The position numbers were made by a program, and so were the translations under genes. A stretch of 43,325 nt of DNA. It comes from a virus. Below, piece after piece: positions 19,325-28,653 of this stretch (positions within the stretch are counted from its first letter, which is position 1; each line of letters begins with the position of its first letter). The notes beneath the pieces are model-generated. The model saw nothing but the letters and a program-made list of their open reading frames with translations. It was not told the origin of the DNA and did not search any database. Location of the stretch: positions 1 through 43,325 of the IMG/VR virus record IMGVR_UViG_3300045921_000010; one strand, 5' to 3'.

Positions 19325-19692
19325 TAGCCTTCCTTATTTAGCTCTAGATAATACAGAAACCCATCATTCTTAATAACAGGTCCTATATTCCAATTGACAC
19401 CGTCAATCGTAATACTAGAGTAAAGACTAATATCACCTACACCATTATACTGGATAAGAGCTTCTTTCTTTGCAGAGTTTCGGTCCTCGGCTTTCTTAAG
19501 GGCATCTAAAAGAATAACTTTTACTTGTAGAGTAGCTGCAGCAGTTTCAATAGGTAATACGTCTGTAAAATTGAAACTACTAGTAGTTCTTTTATTTAAA
19601 GTTGCATCTTTTGCGAGATCTTTTACAAGCTTAAAGACCATCGTTATATTTTTGTGAATAAGCTTAGCATAGCTCAATTTGCCCTCCACCAA
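19324..19692 (-). CDS. Head closure / head-tail joining protein
   Basis: 122 residues. The start overlaps the connector gene by 19 bases and the end overlaps the next gene by one. The C-terminal half (YNGVGDISLYSSITIDGVNWNIGPVIKNDGFLYYLELNKEG) resembles the beta barrel of head-closure or stopper proteins. No diagnostic motif is visible, so the call rests on gene order between the adaptor and the tail terminator. Confidence 0.5.
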   Translation of the reverse strand: MVEGKLSYAKLIHKNITMVFKLVKDLAKDATLNKRTTSSFNFTDVLPIETAAATLQVKVILLDALKKAEDRNSAKKEALIQYNGVGDISLYSSITIDGVNWNIGPVIKNDGFLYYLELNKEG

Positions 19693-20150
19693 CTTTTAGC
19701 TCCGCCATATTTTAATAACGCGGATATATTAGCCTTAACTGAAGAAGGAACAACATTAGCGTTAGTAATACCTTTAAGAGTGATTGGACCGACAGATATC
19801 TCTCTAACAGAAGAAGTGCTCTCCAACAAATCAGTATTATTAATTAAATGCAATGCAAGTTCGTATGTAGCTACTTTAATTTCTTTAGGTGTTTCGTTTT
19901 CAAAGTATACAACTGTACCAAGCTGCTTACTATAGTATTCGCCCGTTCTAGGAAAGGCAAGATGTTGCATGTCACTTACGGCGACACCAGTCCATTCGTA
20001 GTCATCTAATTTACGCGTCGCTGTTATTAACGCATTTGTCTTTGTTGCAAGACTAGCACTAATCCAGCTGCTTCTATTGAGATGGTGTTCGAAATAGGAG
20101 TCTGCCTCAGCGACAGAAACATAGGAATTAGTCCCTACCACTAAAGCCAT
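19674..20150 (-). CDS. Head-tail adaptor (DnaT-like/gp6-like connector)
   Basis: 158 residues. The N terminus ALVVGTNSYVSVAEADSYFEHHLNRSSW and the helices that follow are the typical start of proteins annotated as DnaT-like ssDNA-binding proteins in phages, which in this position serve as head-tail adaptors docking under the portal. The C-terminal VPSSVKANISALLKYGG is the usual final helix. It lies straight after the capsid gene. The DnaT name is historical and I do not infer DNA binding. Confidence 0.7.
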   Translation of the reverse strand: MALVVGTNSYVSVAEADSYFEHHLNRSSWISASLATKTNALITATRKLDDYEWTGVAVSDMQHLAFPRTGEYYSKQLGTVVYFENETPKEIKVATYELALHLINNTDLLESTSSVREISVGPITLKGITNANVVPSSVKANISALLKYGGAKSWWRAN

Positions 20151-20164
20151 AAGTGACCCCTAGA

Positions 20165-21352
20165 TTACGAATGGAAAACGGGAAGAATGCCTAACCCAAG
20201 TGCCGAAGTAGCCTTACGCTTCCAAATACCAGATGTAGACGCAAGTGTTCCGGAAACAACAGCAGTCAGAGCAACCTTATTTGTGGATTCCATTACGCTC
20301 ATGTAGTCAGCATTGGCCGGGAAAGCATCTTCTGGACCAGCCCAGTCATAGCCCGCCGGATGGAGCACATAACCCCAACGGTACCAAATCGACGTAGTAC
20401 CACCGCCCTTGTAAGCAGCAGCAGAACGATCAATTTCCGTAGGATCAGGGACAGCCAGAGGCTCCATCGCAAGAGCACCAGGAAGCACAATAAACGTAGT
20501 CTTTGTACCAACAATGTCAACACCAGCACCGGTATTGATCTTTGTAAATTCAGCACCAGACAGGCTCTGAGTAGCGCGTGTTTGAATAAGACGGAACTTG
20601 CCTTGGAACAACGTGTTAAATTCTACATTACCATCGACGACACGATCAGCATCAACGAGGTTAGCAGAACGGAACGACGCCATCATTTCAGGCGAGGTAA
20701 TCAGGTAGTAGTAAGGCGCTTCATAGTCCTTCCAGGCCATGCCGACAGCACGCAAGAAGCCTTCAGCTCTAGCAGCGCCTTGAACGCTGGAACTAGCATC
20801 AACAACAGCCTTAGAAGCACCAAGATCGACGTAGAAACCGTACTTGGGATCTGTAGGGTCGTTGTTGAAAGTTTGACCGCCAAGACCCGTAGCACCAGAA
20901 CCAGCAGCAGCGCCGTTCAGAAGTTCCGAAATAGCAACACCACGCAGAACAGCAAGAACAGCATCATGCTCATCCTGAGCGCGAGTCTCACCAAAGTCAC
21001 GACCAATCTTGGCAAGACCATCTTGCTGAGTGACCACTTGCTGCATGTTGATCTTGGTAGCACCATGCGTACGAACAGTCTTGATATACCGAAGGTATTC
21101 AGAACTGTATGTGGTCGTCGAACCAGCAGTAGAGTCTGTAAGAGATGCGACGTTGATAGTCGGGTTTAAAGGCTTAAACCAGCGCATCTGACCCATAAAG
21201 GTCTCAGTGCTAGTATCAATCTGCGGATTGCTACTTACAATACCGGTACCAGAAAGCTTCCTGGCAGTGGTGTAAGCTTCGTCCGAATAAGCATTCAGGG
21301 CTTCTTGCAGAACAAAGTTTGTAGCGCCTGCAAGGTTAGTCTTAACCGTCAT
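20165..21352 (-). CDS. Major capsid protein
   Basis: 395 residues. The composition (Ala, Gly, Thr rich, little Cys) and local GC content, higher than neighbours, fit a highly expressed coat protein. Segments consistent with an HK97-like fold include a long N-terminal region, RFGETRAQDEHDAVLAVLRGVAISELLNG-type spine helix (about 118-146), and PYYYLITSPEMMASFRSANLVD followed by a strand-rich P-domain. It directly follows the scaffold gene with an AGGA ribosome site. The specific coat family is not identified. Confidence 0.85.
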   Translation of the reverse strand: MTVKTNLAGATNFVLQEALNAYSDEAYTTARKLSGTGIVSSNPQIDTSTETFMGQMRWFKPLNPTINVASLTDSTAGSTTTYSSEYLRYIKTVRTHGATKINMQQVVTQQDGLAKIGRDFGETRAQDEHDAVLAVLRGVAISELLNGAAAGSGATGLGGQTFNNDPTDPKYGFYVDLGASKAVVDASSSVQGAARAEGFLRAVGMAWKDYEAPYYYLITSPEMMASFRSANLVDADRVVDGNVEFNTLFQGKFRLIQTRATQSLSGAEFTKINTGAGVDIVGTKTTFIVLPGALAMEPLAVPDPTEIDRSAAAYKGGGTTSIWYRWGYVLHPAGYDWAGPEDAFPANADYMSVMESTNKVALTAVVSGTLASTSGIWKRKATSALGLGILPVFHS

Positions 21353-21360
21353 TTAAAATC

Positions 21361-22038
21361 CTACCGTTTGTTTAATTTTCCTTCTGCAGCAAGTTTAAGA
21401 ACATCCTCTTGTTTCATAGTGAACAAGCTTCCTTTCTTACCGCCATCATCAGCAGACTTACCACCCGTATTTGTGCCTGACCCAGAAGAAATCTTTTGCT
21501 TTAGCAGAAAAGCATTGTCCTCATTAGATACAAAAGCTTGGACTAAGTCTGCGATAGGTCGCCCGTCCTTAGCAACCCACACATCCTGCTCGTTGCGTAC
21601 AAGGTTGCTCACAAGCTCTCTAAACGCCATTTCACGTGCGTTATCATTCCTGAACTCATGAGTATTAAGGGCATTCCGAAGACTCATATCGCGAGACAAT
21701 TCAAGATTTTGTTTCTTGAGAATGTCTTTTTCTTCTTCAGCTTGTTTTAGCCGAAGTGCGAGAGCTTCTTCTTTCTTGCCTTGCTCTTCTAAGCGCCGGA
21801 GTTCTTCGGCCTTTTTAAGTTCCTCTAACTCCTTATTACGCTTAAGTACCTCATCACGCTTACCGTAAGCTTCGTCTAACTTCTGTTTAATAGGCTTAAG
21901 CTTTTCTTCAGCCATTTTCTCGGCTAAAGCTTGAACAGCCTTTTTAGTATCAGCATCTAGCTTTTCAAGATCAAAGCCTTCATTGCTGTTACCACTGTTT
22001 TGACTGTCGTCATTGTTTTCGTCTGTGTTATCTGGCAT
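21361..22038 (-). CDS. Capsid scaffolding protein
   Basis: 225 residues. An acidic N terminus (PDNTDENNDDSQ) precedes a long charged coiled coil (about 28-115, rich in E, K, R, L) and a C-terminal basic tail ending KLAAEGKLNKR. This is the usual build of a siphoviral scaffold, whose C-terminal end contacts the coat protein. A strong GAGGAAATC ribosome site precedes the ATG. Two hairpins lie upstream in the gap after the MuF-polymerase gene and could protect or process the mRNA for high expression. Confidence 0.85.
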   Translation of the reverse strand: MPDNTDENNDDSQNSGNSNEGFDLEKLDADTKKAVQALAEKMAEEKLKPIKQKLDEAYGKRDEVLKRNKELEELKKAEELRRLEEQGKKEEALALRLKQAEEEKDILKKQNLELSRDMSLRNALNTHEFRNDNAREMAFRELVSNLVRNEQDVWVAKDGRPIADLVQAFVSNEDNAFLLKQKISSGSGTNTGGKSADDGGKKGSLFTMKQEDVLKLAAEGKLNKR

Positions 22039-22049
22039 GATTTCCTCGA

Positions 22050-22069
22050 GTACAACTCGTTAATTGTAC
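22050..22069 (-). other. Hairpin directly upstream of the scaffold gene
   Basis: GTACAA and TTGTAC form a perfect 6-bp stem with an eight-base loop in the minus transcript, ending a few bases before the scaffold ribosome binding site. It may be an mRNA stabiliser or processing site. Function inferred only from position. Confidence 0.35.
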
Positions 22070-22084
22070 AAAACATTTATTGGG

Positions 22085-22115
22085 CGTGGTCTATACGAAC
22101 TTCATATAGACCACG
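22085..22115 (-). other. 31-bp near-perfect palindrome between polymerase-fusion and scaffold genes
   Basis: CGTGGTCTATA and TATAGACCACG form a perfect 11-bp stem around a nine-base centre that itself reads as an inverted repeat (GAA-G-TTC). A T-G pair next to it makes the minus transcript pair slightly better than the plus. No T tract follows, so it is not a standard terminator. Candidates are an RNase III site, an mRNA 5' stabiliser for the capsid genes, or a protein-binding dyad. Confidence 0.5.
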
Positions 22116-22135
22116 GGTTAATAAAACGATATCAG

Positions 22136-25100
22136 TTAGCCCACACCATACCAACCATAGTCTTTTTGGAAGTCGAATTCTAACTCTTTAAGAATGTCTT
22201 CTTTAGTTAGAATATCTGAGTTTTTCAAAACCTTGTTACCTACTTTAGAAATACCAGGCACAGGTATAAGCCCCTTCTCAATGGCTTCTTCTAAATATTT
22301 TTCATATATGTCCTTAGGCAGACCTCTTGCACGCATCTCGTCAAGTGTCATTTTTACAACATTTTTATCTAGAGTCTCAGCATAGATTTCTCTAAGTGCT
22401 TGTCTAGCCTTTAACATATCTGTAGTATTTGTAAAGAAGGCATCATGAATGGTGGATGTGGGTATCTTATTTTTCTTACCCCATAGGTGAAATTTCTTTA
22501 CTAAGACGGCGTCATTAGAGTGATTACCGTTAACTGCATATGCGGTACGTGCTTTAGTAAGATCTGCAATATCATTTATTTTTCCGCTCTTGTTTGCCAT
22601 CTCTTCCCACCATGAGGAAGATGTCTTCTGCGGAATCTGGACGATATTTACCATCCATTCACCCTGGGCATTTTTATAGACTAATCTTTCTTCAAAACTC
22701 TGAGTAAAATTTTGTTCAATAATTTTACCATCAAAATTTATCCAGGGCACATTTGTCCATGCCTTAGGCAACTTGTTGGCATAGAACAATTCAATTTCCG
22801 AAAGCTTTTTCTCTTGGAAATAAATTCCTTTTGCCAAGTTTTCAAGCGTAGGCAAGGCTGGTGTAACAATTTCTACTTTTAGGAATTTACCACCTGTTCT
22901 ACGTGCTTCCGGAGATTTTACACCATATATAACTTCAGAAAGGGTTCCGTTAGGCACCCAAAATCCGAAGCGCTTTAAAAGCTTCTCAGAAACAGGTTCT
23001 CCACGTTTCAAACCTAAAATTCTGGAAGCCCAGTCTGGCAGTATATAACCTTTTTCTTTATTTCCTCGCAAAGCTATCTTACCAATACTTTTCCAATCGA
23101 AGTCCGCATTTGAGGGTTTTGCGTAAGCTAAATAATCTTGAGCAAGCCTACCAAAGTACCTGGTAAAATCTTTTAGAATTGGCACCTCTTCAGCAAGATG
23201 CTCACTCATAATCATAGCAACCTTTTTGAAATCATCAGGTGTAACAACTCTGTCATATGACATTGACATCTTTTCAAGTATATCTCTAGTTTTAGGGTCT
23301 AGGAACCATAACTGTTCCATAATCTCTTCACCGGGGTCTGCACCCTTATTAAAGATATCTCTAACGTTTTGTCGAAGTTGTCTGAGCTCTTCTGCTGTTT
23401 CAGGGTCAAATCGCTCATACATCGCCGCTCTGGCTGATATTTCATTTAGTACAATATCTCTATCTGACGCTTTAACAACTAATGTATTTGCATCTTTTCC
23501 TAAAATTTTACTTAATTTGCCTTCAACATTTAATGCTCCAGTCCTTTCACCAGCACCGTAGAACGTAACCATGTTCTGTGCTTTAGCCGCTTTTCTTAAA
23601 TCTTTTTCAGTAAGTCCTAATTTCTTGTTTATTTCTTTGAACTTTGGGTCTCTGAACGTTTTTCCAGCAATTTCGTCATAAAGTCTTTTCTTATATTCAG
23701 TAGGTATTACATTACTAAGCTCTGCAAGTTGTTTATTTTTTGTTGTCAATGCTATAATCTGAGCACCTGATGAAGATGCATCTTGCTCTAATGCTAGGCC
23801 AGTTTTATAACTATTAAGAGTTTCCAAAGCTTTCGGAGAATAATTACCTTTCAAATGATTATCAATCTTAGCCATTTCTAATGCTAATCTAAAAAACTTA
23901 CCTAAGTCTTCTCCATCAACATAACTAATCATATCATCTTCTAATATTGCTCGAATATCATTAGGCTTTCCACTAAGCATATGCCTCCCAATCTTGACCA
24001 GATTAGGTCGCCATTTAGCGGCGATCTTTTGACGTCCAGTAAAGCTTAAAGAGTTGTAATTACCTTCAAAGTGATCATTAAGACCACCTAAGAACGAACC
24101 TAACTGGTCTTGTAGATTGACAAAATCTATTTTACTAAAATTCTTTTCAACTTCTGTATTTAGGAATGGTCGAAATGTTTCACCTGATTGTGGTGATATA
24201 AGACCTCTGTCATAGATACGAGCTCTATGGTCTATAAAAGCATTATTACTAAATGCGGAATTTCTTTTTCGTAACCATTCCATTGCCTTTATACGCTCGT
24301 AGGAGTCACCACGAGAAGATATATACTTCTTATATGTATTTAAATTATCATAGAATTCGGCTTTACCTTTGTCATCTTTGAAGTACATAATTTTCTTAAT
24401 AAAGTCAAAGTAGTCGCCGTCAATTCTATATTTTGTTTGACTAGCCCAATTAAGGGCATCAGCAAATTCCTTATCAACAAATGTAGTAGGAAATTCACTG
24501 AAGCTAGAAGTAGATGTAATAGGTATCCTAGTATCTTCCCATCCAAGAATACCTCTATCCAAGAAATAGGTTTTATAACCTTCTCTTACATAAAGGCGAT
24601 TCTTATCATTGACGACAGGAACACGCATACCAAGATCAATGCTACGCTGTAACTTAGCATAGTCCATAATCTTGGGATCGGTGATCCTAATAAAATATGT
24701 TGTAGTATCATATTTAGGGCCAAAATAAGCTCCGCTCATGCGGCTTTTCATGCGCCTCTTCTGTACCCCGAACGTTTCAATCTTATAGTATTTGTTGACT
24801 CGGTCGCTTTCCAGTATAGCTTTACCAAGTTCAAACCATTCTCTTCTATTCCCATTATAATTGGCTAAATTATGTAAGTCTCTTCCAAGCTGCACAGCTA
24901 GCTGGTCAAAGTCAGGTCCTTCTGACATACAAAGTCTGTTTGCAAATTTAAGATAAAACTCTTGCAAGTCTCTATCACTAAGTCTCATCCAAACTTTAGG
25001 AGCGCTTTTTGCAATAGTTACGTCAAAAGTACTTCTTAGTTTAGAAGCAAGCTTTGGTGCCTCAGTATCTTCCCACTTATTCTTTGCTAAAACATTGTCT

Positions 25101-26824
25101 ACGAATTTATCATGCAACTCATCTAATTGTACAGGACCTAAGACTGGGTCAATATAGTTGCTGTCTAATAGTTTCTTGAGTATGTCTGAGTCCTTTCGAA
25201 GCTGTGTTTCCATAGCCTCTGAAATGTTCATAATATCAAACTTTAGCTGGGCTTGTGTAACAGCCTTAAAGTTACCCCACGGCTCTGGGTTACGTCTGTA
25301 TCTAGTGAAAAGTATTCTAAGGTTATCAATAATGACTGCTGTTTCATTCATGCCTATTTTAGTAGCCATGTCTAAAGAAAAGTCCTTAATAAATTTCTTA
25401 TCTCTATCTTTTAAGTCTACGGACTCATCAACGAGTCTTAAGGCGTTGTTGAACACTGCAGGATTAGGTTGATACATTCTTGCATCTTCATACCTATTTG
25501 TTATAGGATTGAATTTAATCTGGTCTTCTCTAGGCGGTGTAGTTAAAACACGTCTTTTCTGAGTTCTCTTAGTATTTAATAAAAGTCCTCGATAGTTTGT
25601 TAGCGAAAGATTACCGTCTAAGTCCTTTGATTGAAGTTTATAATATTCTTCTAGGTTCTTAACAAGTGTTGGATTATCGAAGAAGTCATCAGGTGTAGTT
25701 GCTGGAAGATGTAACGAATCTAGCTTTCTTTTAGCATTAGCAAAGCGCTGTACGTCACTAGCATGTGTGAATTCTGAATCTGTTAATTGTTTAAGTTCAT
25801 TAATACCTATAGCAACCCCTTCAGGTGTAGTAAATCTATCTAATGTAATTTGCTGTTTATTAAATAGTTCTACTTTACGCCAATCGCCAATATGCTTTAG
25901 CTTTACTTCCTCTGACTGACGTAATAGCCAATCGTTGTAAGGCTCTCTAAGAGGTGTCTGACCATCATAGAATGCCTTCTGGCTGTCAGTAAGCTTCTCA
26001 AGATTACGTCTTCGAATAGCTGATAGGTTTTCAAGTTCAGCTAAGTCAGACCAAGACTTAAATACAGGAACAGTTGTTGATCTACAGTTAAAATGTGCAG
26101 GCGGTAAATGAACATAGTCACCAATAGGAAAAATTTTACCGTCTCTATGAGCACAAATCCAAGTAGTTCTAGAATCAAGCACAGCTACATATTGATAGCC
26201 TCTTATTGCCTTTTTATTAGCTTCATAAACAGATTGATCAGCCTGGTTGACTACACTTGTTACACTAGTAACAACTAAAGCCCTAGCCTGATTCCTGGTG
26301 ATGTTATGAACGTTCCCTTGACGAACTTTTAATGCCATTTCATCTATAGACAAACCTTCAGCAATACCTTTCCGAATACTAGCTTCAATTCTTTTACGTT
26401 CATAAGCTCCAATGTTTTGCCAACCAATTTCTAGTGTCTTGTCACCGTACAAAGGACGCTTAAGAACGACTTCTTCTGCTAATCTGACTGATGGTCTTTC
26501 TGTCTTCCATACTTTACCATAAAGCACTTCAATATTCTGGTATGCGTAAGATACTTGATCTACAAACAAGTCTAACAGCGATCTGCTATGGACATTGAAG
26601 GCTTCTTTGTAATTTCTCAAGGTTAGCAACCTTAGCTCTTCCATCAGATCTTTGCGACCCTTGGCAGTAAGGTTGCTACTCTTCAATAGCTCTTGCACAT
26701 CAACTTCATGACCATCAATGATTAACGCAACCTTGTCATTAAGACGCCTTTCATAGAGGCGATTCATTGCTGCTCTATCAATTACTTTATCGTAGAGCTC
26801 GGTATTTGCGTTTATAGGTTTCAT
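22136..26824 (-). CDS. MuF head-morphogenesis domain fused to a single-subunit RNA polymerase
   Basis: 1562 residues. Residues about 80-256 form a MuF/SPP1-gp7 domain, ending in C224-A-H-R-D-G and PPAHFNCRSTTVP (241-253), the family signature. The remainder carries T7/N4-type polymerase motifs in order: D865-H-R-A-R-I-Y (T7 DWRGRVY); motif A D1015-A-S-S-S-G (T7 D537); motif B R1077-x3-K1081-x3-M1085-x3-Y1089-G (T7 R627, K631, M635, Y639); motif C H1460-D1461-A-F (T7 H811, D812). All catalytic residues are present. The gap between B and C (about 380 residues) is far longer than in T7 (about 180). The ATG overlaps the portal stop (TAATG). Inference: incorporated in the capsid through MuF and injected to transcribe early genes, as N4 vRNAP does. 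Confidence 0.9.
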   Translation of the reverse strand: MKPINANTELYDKVIDRAAMNRLYERRLNDKVALIIDGHEVDVQELLKSSNLTAKGRKDLMEELRLLTLRNYKEAFNVHSRSLLDLFVDQVSYAYQNIEVLYGKVWKTERPSVRLAEEVVLKRPLYGDKTLEIGWQNIGAYERKRIEASIRKGIAEGLSIDEMALKVRQGNVHNITRNQARALVVTSVTSVVNQADQSVYEANKKAIRGYQYVAVLDSRTTWICAHRDGKIFPIGDYVHLPPAHFNCRSTTVPVFKSWSDLAELENLSAIRRRNLEKLTDSQKAFYDGQTPLREPYNDWLLRQSEEVKLKHIGDWRKVELFNKQQITLDRFTTPEGVAIGINELKQLTDSEFTHASDVQRFANAKRKLDSLHLPATTPDDFFDNPTLVKNLEEYYKLQSKDLDGNLSLTNYRGLLLNTKRTQKRRVLTTPPREDQIKFNPITNRYEDARMYQPNPAVFNNALRLVDESVDLKDRDKKFIKDFSLDMATKIGMNETAVIIDNLRILFTRYRRNPEPWGNFKAVTQAQLKFDIMNISEAMETQLRKDSDILKKLLDSNYIDPVLGPVQLDELHDKFVDNVLAKNKWEDTEAPKLASKLRSTFDVTIAKSAPKVWMRLSDRDLQEFYLKFANRLCMSEGPDFDQLAVQLGRDLHNLANYNGNRREWFELGKAILESDRVNKYYKIETFGVQKRRMKSRMSGAYFGPKYDTTTYFIRITDPKIMDYAKLQRSIDLGMRVPVVNDKNRLYVREGYKTYFLDRGILGWEDTRIPITSTSSFSEFPTTFVDKEFADALNWASQTKYRIDGDYFDFIKKIMYFKDDKGKAEFYDNLNTYKKYISSRGDSYERIKAMEWLRKRNSAFSNNAFIDHRARIYDRGLISPQSGETFRPFLNTEVEKNFSKIDFVNLQDQLGSFLGGLNDHFEGNYNSLSFTGRQKIAAKWRPNLVKIGRHMLSGKPNDIRAILEDDMISYVDGEDLGKFFRLALEMAKIDNHLKGNYSPKALETLNSYKTGLALEQDASSSGAQIIALTTKNKQLAELSNVIPTEYKKRLYDEIAGKTFRDPKFKEINKKLGLTEKDLRKAAKAQNMVTFYGAGERTGALNVEGKLSKILGKDANTLVVKASDRDIVLNEISARAAMYERFDPETAEELRQLRQNVRDIFNKGADPGEEIMEQLWFLDPKTRDILEKMSMSYDRVVTPDDFKKVAMIMSEHLAEEVPILKDFTRYFGRLAQDYLAYAKPSNADFDWKSIGKIALRGNKEKGYILPDWASRILGLKRGEPVSEKLLKRFGFWVPNGTLSEVIYGVKSPEARRTGGKFLKVEIVTPALPTLENLAKGIYFQEKKLSEIELFYANKLPKAWTNVPWINFDGKIIEQNFTQSFEERLVYKNAQGEWMVNIVQIPQKTSSSWWEEMANKSGKINDIADLTKARTAYAVNGNHSNDAVLVKKFHLWGKKNKIPTSTIHDAFFTNTTDMLKARQALREIYAETLDKNVVKMTLDEMRARGLPKDIYEKYLEEAIEKGLIPVPGISKVGNKVLKNSDILTKEDILKELEFDFQKDYGWYGVG

Positions 26825-28419
26825 TACATCACATCTTTCCGTGTAAGGTTAGTATTTTCAAGTTTCTTCAAATAGGAAACTTGTTTAGATTCTACAGTAA
26901 AGACATTCCTATCTTCTTCGTTAATTTCTTTAATGCCATCTTCATCGTTATACTCTGACTTAAGCATATCATTTCTTTTAAGAATTTCCAGCCATGCACT
27001 TCTTGGAATAAGGCTTTGTTGGTACCATTCGGTAGCAAGACGCAGCCAGTCAGCACCAAGTGGGGTATGATCGAAGTCTTCAGACAATGTAAACGATACT
27101 TCATCATCAAAGAATTCAATGTCATATCGCCATCTAAGCATGAATGCTATGACTTGAGCGATAGTAGAGCTAACACGGTTATTAAGTAAGCCAAGACGAG
27201 CTGTTTGAGAGGCATTACGTAGCTGTAATGCAATTCCTGACTGTCCAGCTTCAGGACTCAACATACGAATACCTAATTTAGCAAGCTCTTCAATATTAGC
27301 AGCAATTGCTTTTTCCATATTTGCTAGCGCGTCAGTAGGTGTAGCAAGAATGGTAGCCTTACAACCTGCAGGTATGTTCAACCAAGAACCAAGACCTGAA
27401 TCTACGATTGCTTGAAATTGGTCATCTGAAAGATCTCCTTCAATAACTGGCGTATACGTGGAAGCACCATACAGAAGGTGATTACGTCGGCTGGTCTTAT
27501 TATAAAGAGCGCATTCTTTGTCCATAATAGCGCCTAAGATAGGCTCTACTGGATCAATATAGCCATTCAAAGGCCATGCAGGAATCATATCAAGGCGAGC
27601 TCCATGCATTAGAATATTCTTGTTAGGAGACGTTAAGTCTTCAACAAGTTGGGATCTGTTAGCCTCATTATTAACCTTTTGACCGTTAACAAATTTAGGA
27701 GTATTAGTAGCTTTGGCTTCCTTAAAGGTTCTTACTTGATAGTAACCTTCTTCGTCAAGCTCATGTACATACACGTACATGACGTATTCTGGATGGTACT
27801 TTCCTTCTGGAATTTCTTCAATAAATTCTTTAAGAATAACTCGAGTCAGGACTGTCTTACCATTCTTATTTTTACCTGTCTGCCAGTTAATAACAGATTC
27901 CGCAGGCCAAATTACAGGATATGGCTTAATATTCTTACGCTCTTCTGGAGTAAGTTCTTCAGCATTATCAACGACAGGATGATCAACAAAGACCCATGCG
28001 CGGCTTGTAATGATTTCTTCGTTAAGAATTTGATCTAGAAATGAAACCAATGAAGTATCGTCTCTGTTGAAAGACTTTTGAATCCAGTCTGATGCTTCAT
28101 CGGGGATTTTGTCAGGAAGCTTTATAATAGGGGGCTTTCTAAGAAGACCACCTACTAGCATTTTAGAGAATTCAGCTGAGATCCCAGGAAATTCTGCTTC
28201 TGCTTTATAAAAATTGTACTGCTCTTGCGTCATTCTTGGAGAGAAGGGAATAAGGATATTAGTATAAGAGATCACATCTAGAGCACCGTCATAAGCTTTT
28301 ACATACTTCTCTCCAGAACAAATAGCACGAGCTCTCTCCCATAATGGTTTAAGAGTTTCGTAAGAAGCACAGGGATCTGCTACTGTCTTCCCTTGTGGAG
28401 AAGCATTAGCTACGGCCAT
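26824..28419 (-). CDS. Portal protein (DUF4055-type)
   Basis: 531 residues. The N-terminal third, with AYDGALDVISYTNILIPFSPRMTQEQYNFYKAEAEFPGISAEFSKMLVGGLLRKPP split over about 42-97, matches the DUF4055 portal pattern (a conserved aromatic-rich segment, then a GLxxRKPP turn). Later GIRMLSPEAGQSGIALQLRNASQTARL (about 390-416) fits the long portal helix region. The portal forms the dodecameric DNA channel. It is coupled to the MuF-polymerase gene by a TAATG overlap, which supports co-assembly of the two at the capsid vertex. Confidence 0.85.
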   Translation of the reverse strand: MAVANASPQGKTVADPCASYETLKPLWERARAICSGEKYVKAYDGALDVISYTNILIPFSPRMTQEQYNFYKAEAEFPGISAEFSKMLVGGLLRKPPIIKLPDKIPDEASDWIQKSFNRDDTSLVSFLDQILNEEIITSRAWVFVDHPVVDNAEELTPEERKNIKPYPVIWPAESVINWQTGKNKNGKTVLTRVILKEFIEEIPEGKYHPEYVMYVYVHELDEEGYYQVRTFKEAKATNTPKFVNGQKVNNEANRSQLVEDLTSPNKNILMHGARLDMIPAWPLNGYIDPVEPILGAIMDKECALYNKTSRRNHLLYGASTYTPVIEGDLSDDQFQAIVDSGLGSWLNIPAGCKATILATPTDALANMEKAIAANIEELAKLGIRMLSPEAGQSGIALQLRNASQTARLGLLNNRVSSTIAQVIAFMLRWRYDIEFFDDEVSFTLSEDFDHTPLGADWLRLATEWYQQSLIPRSAWLEILKRNDMLKSEYNDEDGIKEINEEDRNVFTVESKQVSYLKKLENTNLTRKDVM

Positions 28420-28421
28420 AA

Positions 28422-28652
28422 TTAAGCCTTAATAAACTTATTAAACTCTTCAACAGAGCCTTCAAAAGTTCTGCCAGTTTGAATATTCTTTGCAAAAATA
28501 CCATCACCTTGAGGAACAATATCCCAATTAGAGGGTACAGTTTCGACAGGTTTAAGGATTACCATCTGTTTTTCGGAAGCCTTTATGGCTGTTTCAGCTT
28601 CAAGCTTAGGGACCTGCGTTACGACAGGGACAACAGTGTTTTGTGTAGCCAT
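28422..28652 (-). CDS. Small protein upstream of portal, unknown function
   Basis: 76 residues from the ATG at 28652 (MATQNTVV). A longer reading from a GTG at 28709 would overlap the lipoprotein gene and has no better ribosome site, so I chose the ATG, which follows the lipoprotein stop by one base (TAACATG). The C terminus SNWDIVPQGDGIFAKNIQTGRTFEG recalls short phage head-region proteins of unknown role. It precedes the portal ATG by two bases. Confidence 0.65.
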   Translation of the reverse strand: MATQNTVVPVVTQVPKLEAETAIKASEKQMVILKPVETVPSNWDIVPQGDGIFAKNIQTGRTFEGSVEEFNKFIKA

Positions 28653-28653
28653 G

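Noticed and set aside
20360-21169. A 269-codon plus-strand frame opposite the capsid gene
   Set aside because: It is a shadow of the high-usage major capsid gene; the product is low-complexity Ser/Thr/Arg and has no recognisable domain.
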